NCBI GenBank assembly: GCA_026982565.1
Contig: JALSGV010000008.1
Coordinates: 1-33,434, forward strand
DNA length: 33,434 nt
Origin: Gammaproteobacteria bacterium
GTDB taxonomy: Bacteria; Pseudomonadota; Gammaproteobacteria; SZUA-140
Direction: 5' to 3'
The position numbers and the translations under genes were made by a program. Of this stretch, positions 16,772 to 26,260 are shown one piece after another (the stretch's first letter is position 1; every line of letters starts with the position of its first letter). The notes below the pieces were generated by a model. That model was given only the letters and a program-made list of their open reading frames with translations. It did no database searches and was not told where the DNA came from.

Positions 16772-16800
16772 ATTGTACCCGGTATATCCATACGACTCAA
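16772..16800 (-). promoter_or_regulatory. Predicted sigma70-type promoter of the exopolysaccharide operon
   Basis: Reading the minus strand, TTGAGT (16800-16795, 4/6 to the -35 consensus) is followed by a 17-base spacer and TACAAT (16777-16772, 5/6 to the -10). Transcription would start near 16765, leaving a leader of about 60 bases before the export gene's ATG at 16704. Directly upstream of the -35, at 16803-16813, lies a palindrome TTGTA-t-TACAA that could be an operator. I found no sigma54-type (-24/-12) site in the spacer. Confidence 0.55.
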
Positions 16801-16930
16801 ACTTGTATTACAACCTTATCTTGCAAGCACAAGACATTGAACCTGGGGAAAGGAGGGTGGTGTCACGCAGCTTATTTGTTTATGCTTATGCGCTTTAAAT
16901 CCCCCTCCCAACTGAGCGCGGTTATACAAA

Positions 16931-18274
16931 ATGAACATCACTGTCTTTGGATCCGGATACGTCGGCCTGGTCACTGGCGCCTGCCTGGCGGAAGTAGGCA
17001 ACCACGTCCTCTGCATCGATATCGATGAACATAAAATAAACCTGCTCAAGCAGGGCCAGCTGCCTATTTTCGAACCGGGCCTGGGGGGGCTGCTGTCGGA
17101 CAACCTCGAGTCAGGCCGCCTGGAGTTCACCACGGACTTTGCCCGGGGCGTGGAACATGGCCTGTTTCAATTTATTGCCGTTGGCACCCCCCCAGACGAG
17201 GATGGATCCGCGGATCTGCAACACGTCCTGGATGTTGCCGCGACGATTGGCCGGCACATGGACGAGTATCGCATCATCGTGGACAAATCCACGGTCCCCG
17301 TCGGCACCGCCGACAAGGTCAGGGAGGTCACGCAGGGAGAACTGGACAGGCGGGGCAAGGCCCTGGAATTCGATGTGGTTTCCAACCCGGAATTCCTCAA
17401 GGAAGGGGCGGCTGTAGATGATTTCATGAAACCCGACCGTATCATCATCGGCACGGACAATCCCCGCACCACTGAACTGCTGCGCGCCCTCTATACACCC
17501 TTCAATCGCAGCCGGGAGCGCGTCATTTCCATGGATATCCGCTCGGCTGAACTCACCAAATACGCGGCCAACGCCATGCTGGCCACCAAGATCAGCTTTA
17601 TGAACGAACTGGCAAACATGGCCGAAAGGTTGGGCGCCGATATAGAGAAAGTACGTATCGGCATAGGGGCGGACCCGCGCATCGGCTACCACTTCATCTA
17701 CCCCGGCTGCGGCTATGGAGGATCCTGTTTCCCCAAGGATGTCAAGGCGTTAGCCTATACGGCCAATGATATCGGCTATCATGCGGAACTGCTCCAGGCC
17801 GTCGAGAACGTCAACAACCGTCAGAAGGAAGTGCTCTATCACAAGATCCGCGCTCACTTCGATGATGACCTGGCCGGCAAGACCTTCGCCCTGTGGGGGC
17901 TGTCCTTCAAGCCCAACACCGATGATATGCGTGACGCCCCCAGCCGTACGCTCATGGAGGCCCTGTGGGCCGCCGGCGCCCGGGTCCAGGCCTACGACCC
18001 GGAGGCGATGACCGAGGCCAGGCGTCTGTATGGTGATCAGCCGGCGCTAACGTTATGCGACACGCCTGCCGATGCCCTTGCACAGGCAGATGCCTTGATC
18101 GTGGTCACCGAGTGGAATGAATTCCGCAGCCCGGATTTCGACCACATCAAATCGATGCTCAAGACCCCTGTCGTCTTCGATGGGCGCAATATCTATGACC
18201 CGGGGCAGATGCTGGAAAAAGGGTTTTACTATCATGCTATTGGCAGGCCAACCGGACATTCCCGGCGCGACTGA
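16931..18274 (+). CDS. ugd: UDP-glucose 6-dehydrogenase
   Basis: This enzyme oxidises UDP-glucose to UDP-glucuronate with two NAD+, giving the donor for uronic-acid residues. The 447-aa length is normal. The NAD-binding motif is GSGYVG (7-12), and later motifs are [14 protein letters not shown] (118-130) and [17 protein letters not shown] (154-170). The catalytic Cys266 lies in [18 protein letters not shown], and [18 protein letters not shown] marks the UDP-binding C-terminal domain. It is divergent from the export operon across a 226-bp spacer. No convincing sigma70 promoter or strong ribosome site is seen upstream of the ATG. Together with the epimerase gene downstream it supplies UDP-GlcA and UDP-GalA. 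Confidence 0.96.
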   Translation: MNITVFGSGYVGLVTGACLAEVGNHVLCIDIDEHKINLLKQGQLPIFEPGLGGLLSDNLESGRLEFTTDFARGVEHGLFQFIAVGTPPDEDGSADLQHVLDVAATIGRHMDEYRIIVDKSTVPVGTADKVREVTQGELDRRGKALEFDVVSNPEFLKEGAAVDDFMKPDRIIIGTDNPRTTELLRALYTPFNRSRERVISMDIRSAELTKYAANAMLATKISFMNELANMAERLGADIEKVRIGIGADPRIGYHFIYPGCGYGGSCFPKDVKALAYTANDIGYHAELLQAVENVNNRQKEVLYHKIRAHFDDDLAGKTFALWGLSFKPNTDDMRDAPSRTLMEALWAAGARVQAYDPEAMTEARRLYGDQPALTLCDTPADALAQADALIVVTEWNEFRSPDFDHIKSMLKTPVVFDGRNIYDPGQMLEKGFYYHAIGRPTGHSRRD

Positions 18275-18316
18275 ACATAACCGTTTCTCTAAAACCAGGG
18301 CAAGCAATCTTCAACC

Positions 18317-19594
18317 ATGTTCGACATAAAAAAAACAACCATTGGCGTCATCGGCCTGGGCTACGTCGGTCTCCCTCTGGCCGTGGCATTCGGGAACCGC
18401 TTTCCCACGCTGGGTTTTGATATCAACCGCGCCCGCATTGAAGAGCTGGAGGCAGGGCGCGACAGTTCCCTTGAAGTCAGCAGCACGGAACTCGCCGCAG
18501 TCAAGGATCTCTCATATACCAGAAACCCAGAAGATCTGGCACACTGCAATGTCTATATCGTCACTGTTCCGACGCCTATCGACTCCCACAAGCGGCCGGA
18601 TTTGAGCCCTCTGGTCAGCGCAAGCAAGACAGCAGGGACGATATTAAAACCCAATGACATTGTCATTTTCGAGTCCACCGTCTACCCCGGCTGCACCGAG
18701 GAAGTGTGCGTCCCGATCATGGAGGAGATATCGGGACTTGAATTCAACAAGGACTTCCATGTCGGATACAGTCCCGAACGCATCAATCCGGGCGACAAGG
18801 AAAACCGCCTTACCACCATCGTCAAGGTCACCTCTGGCTCCACGCCCGAATCGGCAGACTTTATCGATGCGCTGTACAGAGAGATCATAGAAGCGGGCAC
18901 CCACAAGGCCAGCAGTATCCGTGTGGCCGAAGCCGCCAAGGTCATCGAAAACACCCAGCGCGATGTCAATATCGCCCTCATCAACGAGCTGGCGCTGATT
19001 TTCAACCGCCTGGACATCGATACCCTGGAGGTGCTGGAAGCCGCCGGCAGCAAGTGGAACTTCCTCCCCTTCCGCCCGGGCCTGGTGGGTGGCCACTGCA
19101 TCGGCGTCGATCCCTACTACCTGACGCACAAGGCCGCGGAGATCGGCTACCACCCAGAGGTGATCCTGGCTGGCCGACGCATCAATGACGGCATGGGGGC
19201 CTACGTGGCCGAGCAGGTGATCAAACTCATGACCCGCGCCCGGATCCAGGTCGTCGACGCCCGTATTTTGATACTGGGACTGACCTTCAAAGAAAACTGC
19301 CCCGACCTGCGCAATACCCGCGTGGTGGATATCATTGAGGAGCTTAAGGGGTACCACGCCCATATCGACATCTATGATCCCTGGGTCAGCCCTGAAGAAG
19401 CTGCGCGTGAGTACCAGGTCGAGCCGATTTCGCAGCCGGCGCAGGGCGCCTATGACGCCGTCATTCTCGCTGTGGCCCATGAACAATTCTGCAACGTGGG
19501 TGCGGCTGGTATCCGCGCCCTGTGCAAACCCAATGCGATCCTCTACGATGTCAAATCCATTCTGCCGGCGGACGAGGTGGATGGGAGATTGTAA
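18317..19594 (+). CDS. tviB: UDP-N-acetylhexosamine 6-dehydrogenase (TviB/WbpO type)
   Basis: This is a 425-aa nucleotide-sugar dehydrogenase of the Vi-antigen TviB (VipA)/WbpO branch, expected to oxidise UDP-GlcNAc or UDP-GalNAc to the uronic acid. NAD motif GLGYVGLP is at 13-20, and [11 protein letters not shown] (119-129) and [13 protein letters not shown] (149-161) follow. The catalytic Cys261 is in [19 protein letters not shown], the form that separates this branch from UDP-glucose dehydrogenases. [17 protein letters not shown] is in the C-terminal domain. It follows ugd by 42 bp. The TAA stop at 19592-19594 is part of a TAATA repeat that flanks the inverted-repeat element immediately downstream. 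The exact substrate (GlcNAc or GalNAc) cannot be fixed from sequence. Confidence 0.9.
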   Translation: MFDIKKTTIGVIGLGYVGLPLAVAFGNRFPTLGFDINRARIEELEAGRDSSLEVSSTELAAVKDLSYTRNPEDLAHCNVYIVTVPTPIDSHKRPDLSPLVSASKTAGTILKPNDIVIFESTVYPGCTEEVCVPIMEEISGLEFNKDFHVGYSPERINPGDKENRLTTIVKVTSGSTPESADFIDALYREIIEAGTHKASSIRVAEAAKVIENTQRDVNIALINELALIFNRLDIDTLEVLEAAGSKWNFLPFRPGLVGGHCIGVDPYYLTHKAAEIGYHPEVILAGRRINDGMGAYVAEQVIKLMTRARIQVVDARILILGLTFKENCPDLRNTRVVDIIEELKGYHAHIDIYDPWVSPEEAAREYQVEPISQPAQGAYDAVILAVAHEQFCNVGAAGIRALCKPNAILYDVKSILPADEVDGRL

Positions 19595-19596
19595 TA

Positions 19597-19753
19597 CCTG
19601 GATCCGTGGGTTCAGGGCGGATGCAGAGTGCAAGATATTGGTTTCACAGTGGATTCAAAAAATCTTAGCTTCATCCAAAGGTTAAGTGGGCATTTTTTGA
19701 ACCGCTGTGGAAGCAAGAGCGTGGGCTATGCGCCATGTACCCACGGATTCAGG
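19597..19753. repeat. 157-bp imperfect palindromic element flanked by TAATA direct repeats
   Basis: The ends are inverted repeats: CCTGGATCCGTGGGT at 19597-19611 and ACCCACGGATTCAGG at 19739-19753 (14 of 15 paired). Further in, the arms stay partly complementary (GGATTCAAAAAAT near 19653 against ATTTTTTGAACC near 19695, and CACAGTGG against CCGCTGTGG), so nearly the whole stretch can fold back on itself. TAATA occurs directly on both sides (19592-19596 and 19754-19758), like a 5-bp target duplication, and the left copy includes the tviB stop codon. No coding capacity is credible. It does not resemble the 283-bp element. A degenerate miniature transposable element is the likeliest reading. Confidence 0.6.
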
Positions 19754-19781
19754 TAATAACCAACAAAAGCAGAACTACAGC

Positions 19782-20792
19782 ATGAAAGTATTGATTACCG
19801 GAACGGCGGGCTTCATAGGCTCGACTCTCGCCCTGCGGCTCATGGCGCGTGGTGACGAAGTCATCGGCATCGACAACCTGAACGATTATTATGATGTCAG
19901 CCTGAAACAGGCGCGCCTGGAAAGACTCAAGGCGCACAATGGCTTTACTGACATCAGGGCCACGCTCGAAGACCGTGAGGCAATCAACCGGATCTTCGAA
20001 GAACACAAGCCTCACAGGGTCGTCAATCTTGCCGCGCAGGCCGGCGTGCGTTACTCATTGAAAAACCCTCACGCCTATGTAGACAGCAACCTGGTGGGGT
20101 TCATCAACATCCTGGAAGGGTGCCGCCACCATGGCGTTGAGCATCTCGTCTATGCATCGAGCAGTTCCGTCTACGGCGCCAATACCAAAATGCCCTTTTC
20201 GGTACACGATAACGTAGACCACCCCGTCAGCCTCTATGCCGCCAGCAAGAAAGCCAATGAGCTCATGGCCCATACCTACAGTCACCTATATGGTCTGCCC
20301 ACCACGGGACTGCGCTTCTTCACGGTCTACGGCCCCTGGGGGCGGCCCGACATGGCATTGTTTATTTTCACCCGCAATATTCTCGAAGGAAAACCCATCG
20401 ACGTCTACAACCACGGCAAATGCCGCCGGGACTTCACCTATATCGACGATATCGTGGAGGGCGTCATCAGAACACTGGACAAGCTCCCGGAGCCCAACCC
20501 TGACTGGTCAGGCGATCAACCGGATTCCGCCACCAGCAAGGCCCCCTACCGCCTCTACAACATCGGCAACAACCAGCCTGTGGAACTGATGCGTTTCATT
20601 GAGATACTGGAGGACTGCCTGGGCAGGAAGGCAAACAAAAACCTCCTGCCGCTGCAGCCCGGCGATGTGCCCGCCACCTACGCGGACGTGGATGACCTGA
20701 TGCGGGATGTCGGATTCAAGCCAGCGACCGCCATCGAGGACGGCATCGCCCGCTTCGTGGAATGGTACAGAGATTACTACAATATCAAATAA
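19782..20792 (+). CDS. UDP-glucuronate 4-epimerase (LspL/Cap1J-like)
   Basis: This 336-aa extended SDR would interconvert UDP-glucuronate and UDP-galacturonate. The NAD motif GTAGFIG is at 7-13, and the segment [18 protein letters not shown] is characteristic of UDP-glucuronate 4-epimerases. [16 protein letters not shown] precedes the catalytic [22 protein letters not shown] and [12 protein letters not shown] follow. The longer frame starting at 19707 begins inside the palindromic element; the ATG at 19782 places the Rossmann fold at the N-terminus as in the family, although no good ribosome site is visible. Position after ugd and tviB fits a sugar-nucleotide operon, but the inserted element may affect its expression. 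Confidence 0.92.
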   Translation: MKVLITGTAGFIGSTLALRLMARGDEVIGIDNLNDYYDVSLKQARLERLKAHNGFTDIRATLEDREAINRIFEEHKPHRVVNLAAQAGVRYSLKNPHAYVDSNLVGFINILEGCRHHGVEHLVYASSSSVYGANTKMPFSVHDNVDHPVSLYAASKKANELMAHTYSHLYGLPTTGLRFFTVYGPWGRPDMALFIFTRNILEGKPIDVYNHGKCRRDFTYIDDIVEGVIRTLDKLPEPNPDWSGDQPDSATSKAPYRLYNIGNNQPVELMRFIEILEDCLGRKANKNLLPLQPGDVPATYADVDDLMRDVGFKPATAIEDGIARFVEWYRDYYNIK

Positions 20793-20798
20793 AAACGA

Positions 20799-20822
20799 GC
20801 TGCGCCCCATTCGGGACGCAGC
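20799..20822 (-). terminator. Intrinsic terminator after fba
   Basis: The stem GCTGCG-x-CCC / GGG-x-CGCAGC has an ATTC loop and one mismatch. On the minus strand it is followed by TCGTTTTTATTT, a good U-tract, so it would end the glycolytic/Calvin operon transcript after fba. On the plus strand the stem lies 6 bp after the epimerase stop but has no clean U-tract. Confidence 0.7.
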
Positions 20823-20833
20823 CCATCTTCTGA

Positions 20834-20857
20834 CTTTCCTCTTTTATCTTTGCTCTT
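20834..20857 (-). repeat. Pyrimidine/purine-rich 24-mer shared with the ahcY-metF spacer
   Basis: The 24 bases here are the exact reverse complement of 32180-32203. Read on the minus strand the core is AAAGATAAAAGAGGAAAG. It lies between the fba stop and the terminator. A related purine-rich sequence also borders the gap-pgk spacer element. Function is unknown. Confidence 0.6.
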
Positions 20858-20867
20858 TCCCTTGAAC

Positions 20868-21932
20868 TCAATTGATGCGGGGGTCCAATTCTCCGCTCTC
20901 ATAACGCTTGTACATGTCTTCCAGGGAAACGGGTTTGATCTTGGAGGCCTGGCCCGCGCAACCAAAAGCTTCATAGCGCGCCTTGCAGATTTCCATCATG
21001 GCCTTGGTGGCTTCCTTGAGAAATTTGCGGGGATCGAAGTTGGCCGGATTCTCGGCGAGATGACGGCGCACTGCTCCCGTAGAGGCCATGCGCAGATCAG
21101 TATCGATATTGACCTTGCGCACACCGTGCTTGATGCCTTCCACGATTTCCTCCACGGGTACGCCATAGGTCTCACCCATGTCGCCGCCATAACTGTTGAT
21201 GATCTTCAGCCAGTCCTGCGGAACCGAAGAGGAGCCATGCATGACCAGATGGGTGTCGGGGATGCGGGCATGAATTTCCTTGATGCGGTCGATGGCCAGG
21301 ATGTCGCCGGTGGGCGGACGGGTGAACTTGTAGGCGCCATGGCTGGTGCCGATGGCGATGGCCAGGGCGTCCACCTTGGTCTTCTTGACGAAGTCAGCGG
21401 CCTCTTCGGGATCCGTCAGCAGTTGATCCATGGACAGCTTGCCTTCCGCGCCATGACCGTCCTCCTCACCCATTTCGCCGGTCTCCAGGGAACCCAGGCA
21501 GCCCAGTTCGCCTTCCACGCTGACGCCGCCGGCATGGGCCATTTTGACGACTTCGCTGGTCACCTCGACGTTATACTCGAAGGTCGAGGGGGTCTTCATG
21601 TCGGCCATCAGGGAGCCATCCATCATTACAGAGGTGAAACCACTCTGAATGGAGCGCAGACAGACCGCCGGCTCGGACCCATGATCCTGATGCATGGCAA
21701 CGGGGATGTGCGGATACATTTCGGTCGCGGCGGTAATCAGGTGCCGCAGAAACGGCTCACCGGCATAGCTGCGCGCGCCGGCTGAACCCTGCATGATGAC
21801 GGGGCTGTCCACCGCATCCGCGGCCTGCATGATGGCATGCACCTGTTCCATGTTGTTGACGTTGAACGCGGGCAGACCGTAGCCATATTCAGCGGCATGG
21901 TCCAGTAACTGGCGCATCGAAATCAGGGCCAT
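20868..21932 (-). CDS. fba: Class II fructose-1,6-bisphosphate aldolase, Calvin-cycle subtype (CbbA-like)
   Basis: This zinc enzyme joins or splits fructose-1,6-bisphosphate (and in the Calvin cycle sedoheptulose-1,7-bisphosphate). The 354-aa length and motifs fit the CbbA-like subtype: [20 protein letters not shown] start, catalytic/metal motif HQDHG (81-85), [40 protein letters not shown] and NIDTDLRMA. The ATG at 21932 has a strong ribosome site (GGAGA, 7 bases away). A longer open frame to 22046 begins inside repeat element copy B, and the extra 38 residues are not part of the family. The element ends only 32 bp before the start codon, so the fba leader lies next to, or is transcribed through, the element. 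It is the last gene of the tkt-gap-pgk-pyk-fba cluster. Confidence 0.96.
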   Translation of the reverse strand: MALISMRQLLDHAAEYGYGLPAFNVNNMEQVHAIMQAADAVDSPVIMQGSAGARSYAGEPFLRHLITAATEMYPHIPVAMHQDHGSEPAVCLRSIQSGFTSVMMDGSLMADMKTPSTFEYNVEVTSEVVKMAHAGGVSVEGELGCLGSLETGEMGEEDGHGAEGKLSMDQLLTDPEEAADFVKKTKVDALAIAIGTSHGAYKFTRPPTGDILAIDRIKEIHARIPDTHLVMHGSSSVPQDWLKIINSYGGDMGETYGVPVEEIVEGIKHGVRKVNIDTDLRMASTGAVRRHLAENPANFDPRKFLKEATKAMMEICKARYEAFGCAGQASKIKPVSLEDMYKRYESGELDPRIN

Positions 21933-21964
21933 AATTATTCTCCTTCCATTTTCATTTATGACAA

Positions 21965-22248
21965 TATTAACCCGGCAACAATATATATCGTATTCAGCCA
22001 TTGCGTGCCGGTTCGCTGCAAGGCGGCGAAAAGCCGCTGTAGTCATTCTACAGCAAGTTTCGCCAACGCAGTCAGCGGGACGGCACGCAATGGCCTGTCT
22101 TTTAATATCAATCTGTTAGGGACTTCAGGCCTGCGCCGGCACGGCGTTGCGGCGCTTGCCAATAGAATCACTATTGCCTGTGCACCGCGCCTTGTTCCAG
22201 CGCAGGCCTGAAGTCCTGAATACGATATATATTGTTGCCGGGTTAATA
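21965..22248 (-). mobile_element. 284-bp MITE-like inverted-repeat element, copy B
   Basis: This is the inverted second copy of the element at 3370-3652, about 93% identical by hand alignment. Terminal inverted repeats 21965-21997 and 22216-22248 match perfectly over 33 bp. The internal hairpins are about 21998-22093 (CCATTGCGTGCC arms) and 22121-22215 (GACTTCAGGCCTG arms). In the terminal stem this copy has GGCAACAATATATATCG where copy A has GGCAACCACATATATCG, and the opposite arm differs correspondingly, so pairing is kept. The small inner stem is CAATAG/CTATTG here and CAATGG/CCATTG in copy A. TA flanks both TTAACCC ends. It is placed between pyk (53 bp away) and fba (32 bp away). Confidence 0.88.
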
Positions 22249-22301
22249 AAACACCTGGCGCTCTTCAGATAGAGGACAATGGGGGCCAGTCCCTCAAGTG
22301 C

Positions 22302-23735
22302 TCAGTAATCCCCTACCCTTACAATCTTCATGACATTTGTCGTCCCATGGATACCCATTAAATCACCTTTTGTGATGATCACCAAATCACCTTCCTCGAC
22401 CGCGCCCTGTTCACGCAGCACATTCAATACGGCGCGGTTGATTTCGACATAATCGGTGCCATTGGGGAAATAAAATGCCTTGGGATAAACGCCGCGATAG
22501 AGCGTCACCTTTCTGCGCGTGGCTTCATGGCGCGTCATGGCATAGATGGGGATGCCGGAACTGATGCGGGACATCCACTGCACGGTGCTTCCCGATTCCG
22601 TCAGGGCCGCAATGGCCTTCACGTTCAGATGATTGGCCGTATACATGGTGGCCATGGCAATGGCCTCATCCACATGATGGAATTCCGTATTCATGCGGTG
22701 CCTGGAAATGATGGCCACTTTCTGTCTTTCCGCGCCGGAACAGATGCGCGCCATGGCCTCGATCACCTTGACGGGGTAGTGCCCCGTCGCCGTCTCGGCC
22801 GACAGCATCACGGCATCCGTACCGTCCAGCACGGCATTGGCCACGTCGAACACCTCGGCGCGGGTGGGAATCTGGTTGTCTATCATGGATTGCATCATCT
22901 GCGTGGCGGTGATGACGACGCGGTTCATGCTGCGCGACAACTGGATCAGGTGCTTCTGCACGCCCGGCAGCTCCGCATCACCGATCTCCACCCCCAGGTC
23001 ACCGCGCGCCACCATGATGGCGTCACTGGCGGCGATGATCTCTTCGATGCCATGCAGGGACTCGGCGCGCTCGATCTTGGCCACCACGCCGCCCTGCCCG
23101 CCGGCCTCGTGCAACAACCGGCGCGCCTCGTTGATATCCGCGGCGTTGCGGGGAAACGAGACGGCGATGTAATCGGCGGAAATCTCCGCCGCGGTGCGGA
23201 TGTCCGCGCGATCCTTGTCGGTAATGGCCGGCGCGGACAGTCCGCCGCCCTGGCGGTTGATGCCCTTGCTGTTGGATAATTCGCCACCCACCTTGACCCG
23301 GCAAGCGATGGTTTCGCCAGAAACATCCTCCACCGCCAGCACGATGGCGCCATCGTCGAGCAACAGGATGTCGCCCGGCTTGACGTCATTGGGAAGCTCC
23401 TTGTAGGTGATGCCGACCCGCTGTTCATCACCATCATTGGCGTCACAGGTGGCGTCAAGCACGAAGCGGTCGCCCTCCTTGAGGAGGACCTTGCCATTGC
23501 GAAATCGTTCGAGACGGATCTTGGGGCCTTGGAGATCGGCGAGCACCCCCACTTCCCTTCCTTCTTCACGGGCGCATTCACGCACCATGTTCACACGGCG
23601 AATATGATCCTCGGCCACGCCGTGAGAGAAGTTGACGCGCACCACGTCGAGTCCGGCGGCAATCATTTCCCTCAGCGTTTCAGGATCATCCGTTGATGGC
23701 CCCAGGGTCGCAACAATTTTCGTTCGTCTTATCAT
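22302..23735 (-). CDS. pyk: Pyruvate kinase
   Basis: This enzyme converts phosphoenolpyruvate and ADP to pyruvate and ATP, the last step of glycolysis. The 477-aa product starts with RRTKIVATLGPSTDDPETL and has VRVNFSHG, the ADLQGPKIR strand, and the catalytic Lys/metal region VAKIERAESLHGIEEIIAAS. MVARGDLGVEIGDAELPGVQ, TATQMMQSMIDNQIPTRAEV and SAETATGHYPVKVIE are also present. The C-terminal allosteric domain is full length (TESGSTVQWMSRISSGIPIY to VVITKGDLMG-like end). AAGGAC precedes the ATG at 23735; the longer frame at 23786 lacks this. It lies between pgk (82 bp upstream) and fba, from which element copy B separates it. The gene content recalls the cbb clusters of autotrophs that also include pyk. 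Confidence 0.97.
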   Translation of the reverse strand: MIRRTKIVATLGPSTDDPETLREMIAAGLDVVRVNFSHGVAEDHIRRVNMVRECAREEGREVGVLADLQGPKIRLERFRNGKVLLKEGDRFVLDATCDANDGDEQRVGITYKELPNDVKPGDILLLDDGAIVLAVEDVSGETIACRVKVGGELSNSKGINRQGGGLSAPAITDKDRADIRTAAEISADYIAVSFPRNAADINEARRLLHEAGGQGGVVAKIERAESLHGIEEIIAASDAIMVARGDLGVEIGDAELPGVQKHLIQLSRSMNRVVITATQMMQSMIDNQIPTRAEVFDVANAVLDGTDAVMLSAETATGHYPVKVIEAMARICSGAERQKVAIISRHRMNTEFHHVDEAIAMATMYTANHLNVKAIAALTESGSTVQWMSRISSGIPIYAMTRHEATRRKVTLYRGVYPKAFYFPNGTDYVEINRAVLNVLREQGAVEEGDLVIITKGDLMGIHGTTNVMKIVRVGDY

Positions 23736-23816
23736 ATAGTCCTTGTCTCGGCTGTCACCTGTCCGGCTCGCCATGCATGCGCACAAGGCGCCTGGCAGGG
23801 ATGCAGCATGATTATA

Positions 23817-24995
23817 TTATTGTGCCCGCTCTTCCAGTATGGCGACCGCGGGCAGTTTCTTGCCCTCCAGGAATTCCAGGAAGGCGCCGCCGCCCGTCGA
23901 AATATAGGAAACCTTGTCGGCAATGCCGTATTTGGCAACGGCGGCCAGCGTGTCACCGCCACCGGCAATGGAAAACGCGGGGCTGTCGGCAATGGCCTGG
24001 GCCAGACGCCGGGTTCCTTCCCCGAACTGGTCGAACTCGAAGACCCCCACCGGGCCATTCCATACGATGGTGCCGGCGTTCTTGATGATCTCGTCGAAAA
24101 CGGCCGACGTATCGGGCCCGACATCGAAGATCATATCACCGTCATTCACTTCGGAGACCGGCTTGAGGGTCGCCTCCGCCGTTTCAGAGAACTCCTTTGC
24201 GCAAACCACATCGCTGGGCACGGGGATGTCACCGCCACGCGCCTGGGCGGTCTCCGTCAGCCTGCGGGCCTCGTCCATCAGGTCCTCTTCATACAAGGAT
24301 TTGCCGACGTTGTAACCCGCCGCCGCAATAAAGGTATTGGCAATCCCGCCCCCCACGATCAACTGGTCTACGATGCCGGAAAGGGATTCCAGCACGGTCA
24401 GTTTGGTGGACACCTTGGAGCCCCCCACGATAGCCACCATGGGCCGCGCCGGGTTGTCCAGTGCCTTGCCCAGGGCCTCCAGCTCTCCCGCCAGCAGCGG
24501 GCCGGCGCAGGCCATGGGGGCGTATTTTGCCACGCCATGGGTCGATGCCTGGGCGCGATGGGCGGTGCCGAAGGCATCCATGACATAGACATGACACAGC
24601 CCGGCATAACGCCGCGACAGCTCTTCATCGTTCTTTTTCTCGCCCGGGTTGAAGCGTACGTTCTCCAGCATCACCACGTCGCCGTCTTCCAGCTCCGGCG
24701 CCGATTCCAGATAATCCTTGACGAGGGGGACACGCTTGCCCAGCAGCCCGGAGAGATGCTCGGCGACCGGCGCCAGCGAAAATGCCTCGTTGTACTCTCC
24801 CTCGGTGGGCCGGCCCAGATGGGACATGAGCATCACCTGCGCCCCGGCGTCCATGGCCTGCCTGATGGTGGGCAGAGAGGCGCGGATGCGCGTATCGTCG
24901 GCGACCTTGCCATCCTTGACGGGCACATTGAGATCCTGGCGAATCAGGACGCGCTTTCCCTCCAGATCCAGGTCGGTCATATTGATTACAGACAT
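23817..24995 (-). CDS. pgk: Phosphoglycerate kinase
   Basis: This enzyme interconverts 1,3-bisphosphoglycerate plus ADP and 3-phosphoglycerate plus ATP. The 392-aa length is standard. Visible are the substrate-binding [17 protein letters not shown] (15-31), [60 protein letters not shown] and the nucleotide-binding [14 protein letters not shown] good ribosome site (GGAG, 6-7 bases before the ATG) is present. It is preceded by a 203-bp spacer from gap that contains a strong hairpin and an inverted-repeat/tandem-repeat element, which is unusual inside an otherwise tight cluster and may set the gap:pgk expression ratio. Confidence 0.97.
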   Translation of the reverse strand: MSVINMTDLDLEGKRVLIRQDLNVPVKDGKVADDTRIRASLPTIRQAMDAGAQVMLMSHLGRPTEGEYNEAFSLAPVAEHLSGLLGKRVPLVKDYLESAPELEDGDVVMLENVRFNPGEKKNDEELSRRYAGLCHVYVMDAFGTAHRAQASTHGVAKYAPMACAGPLLAGELEALGKALDNPARPMVAIVGGSKVSTKLTVLESLSGIVDQLIVGGGIANTFIAAAGYNVGKSLYEEDLMDEARRLTETAQARGGDIPVPSDVVCAKEFSETAEATLKPVSEVNDGDMIFDVGPDTSAVFDEIIKNAGTIVWNGPVGVFEFDQFGEGTRRLAQAIADSPAFSIAGGGDTLAAVAKYGIADKVSYISTGGGAFLEFLEGKKLPAVAILEERAQ

Positions 24996-25035
24996 GGCTT
25001 ACTCCAAAAATTAGTATTCAGCAAAGGAGAAACAA

Positions 25036-26209
<1,174 letters not shown>

Positions 26210-26260
26210 TCATTTGATTGAAACCGTGTTTGCCCATCGTGGGCGGCGTTGCCGGGATTT

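Noticed and set aside
16705-16930. Sigma54 (-24/-12) promoter for the export operon
   Set aside because: No GG-N10-GC pair with flanking consensus was found on the minus strand; a sigma70-type pair fits better.
21933-22046. N-terminal extension of the aldolase by 38 residues
   Set aside because: The extension is translated from the repeat element and the leader; the ATG at 21932 has a strong ribosome site and matches the family start.
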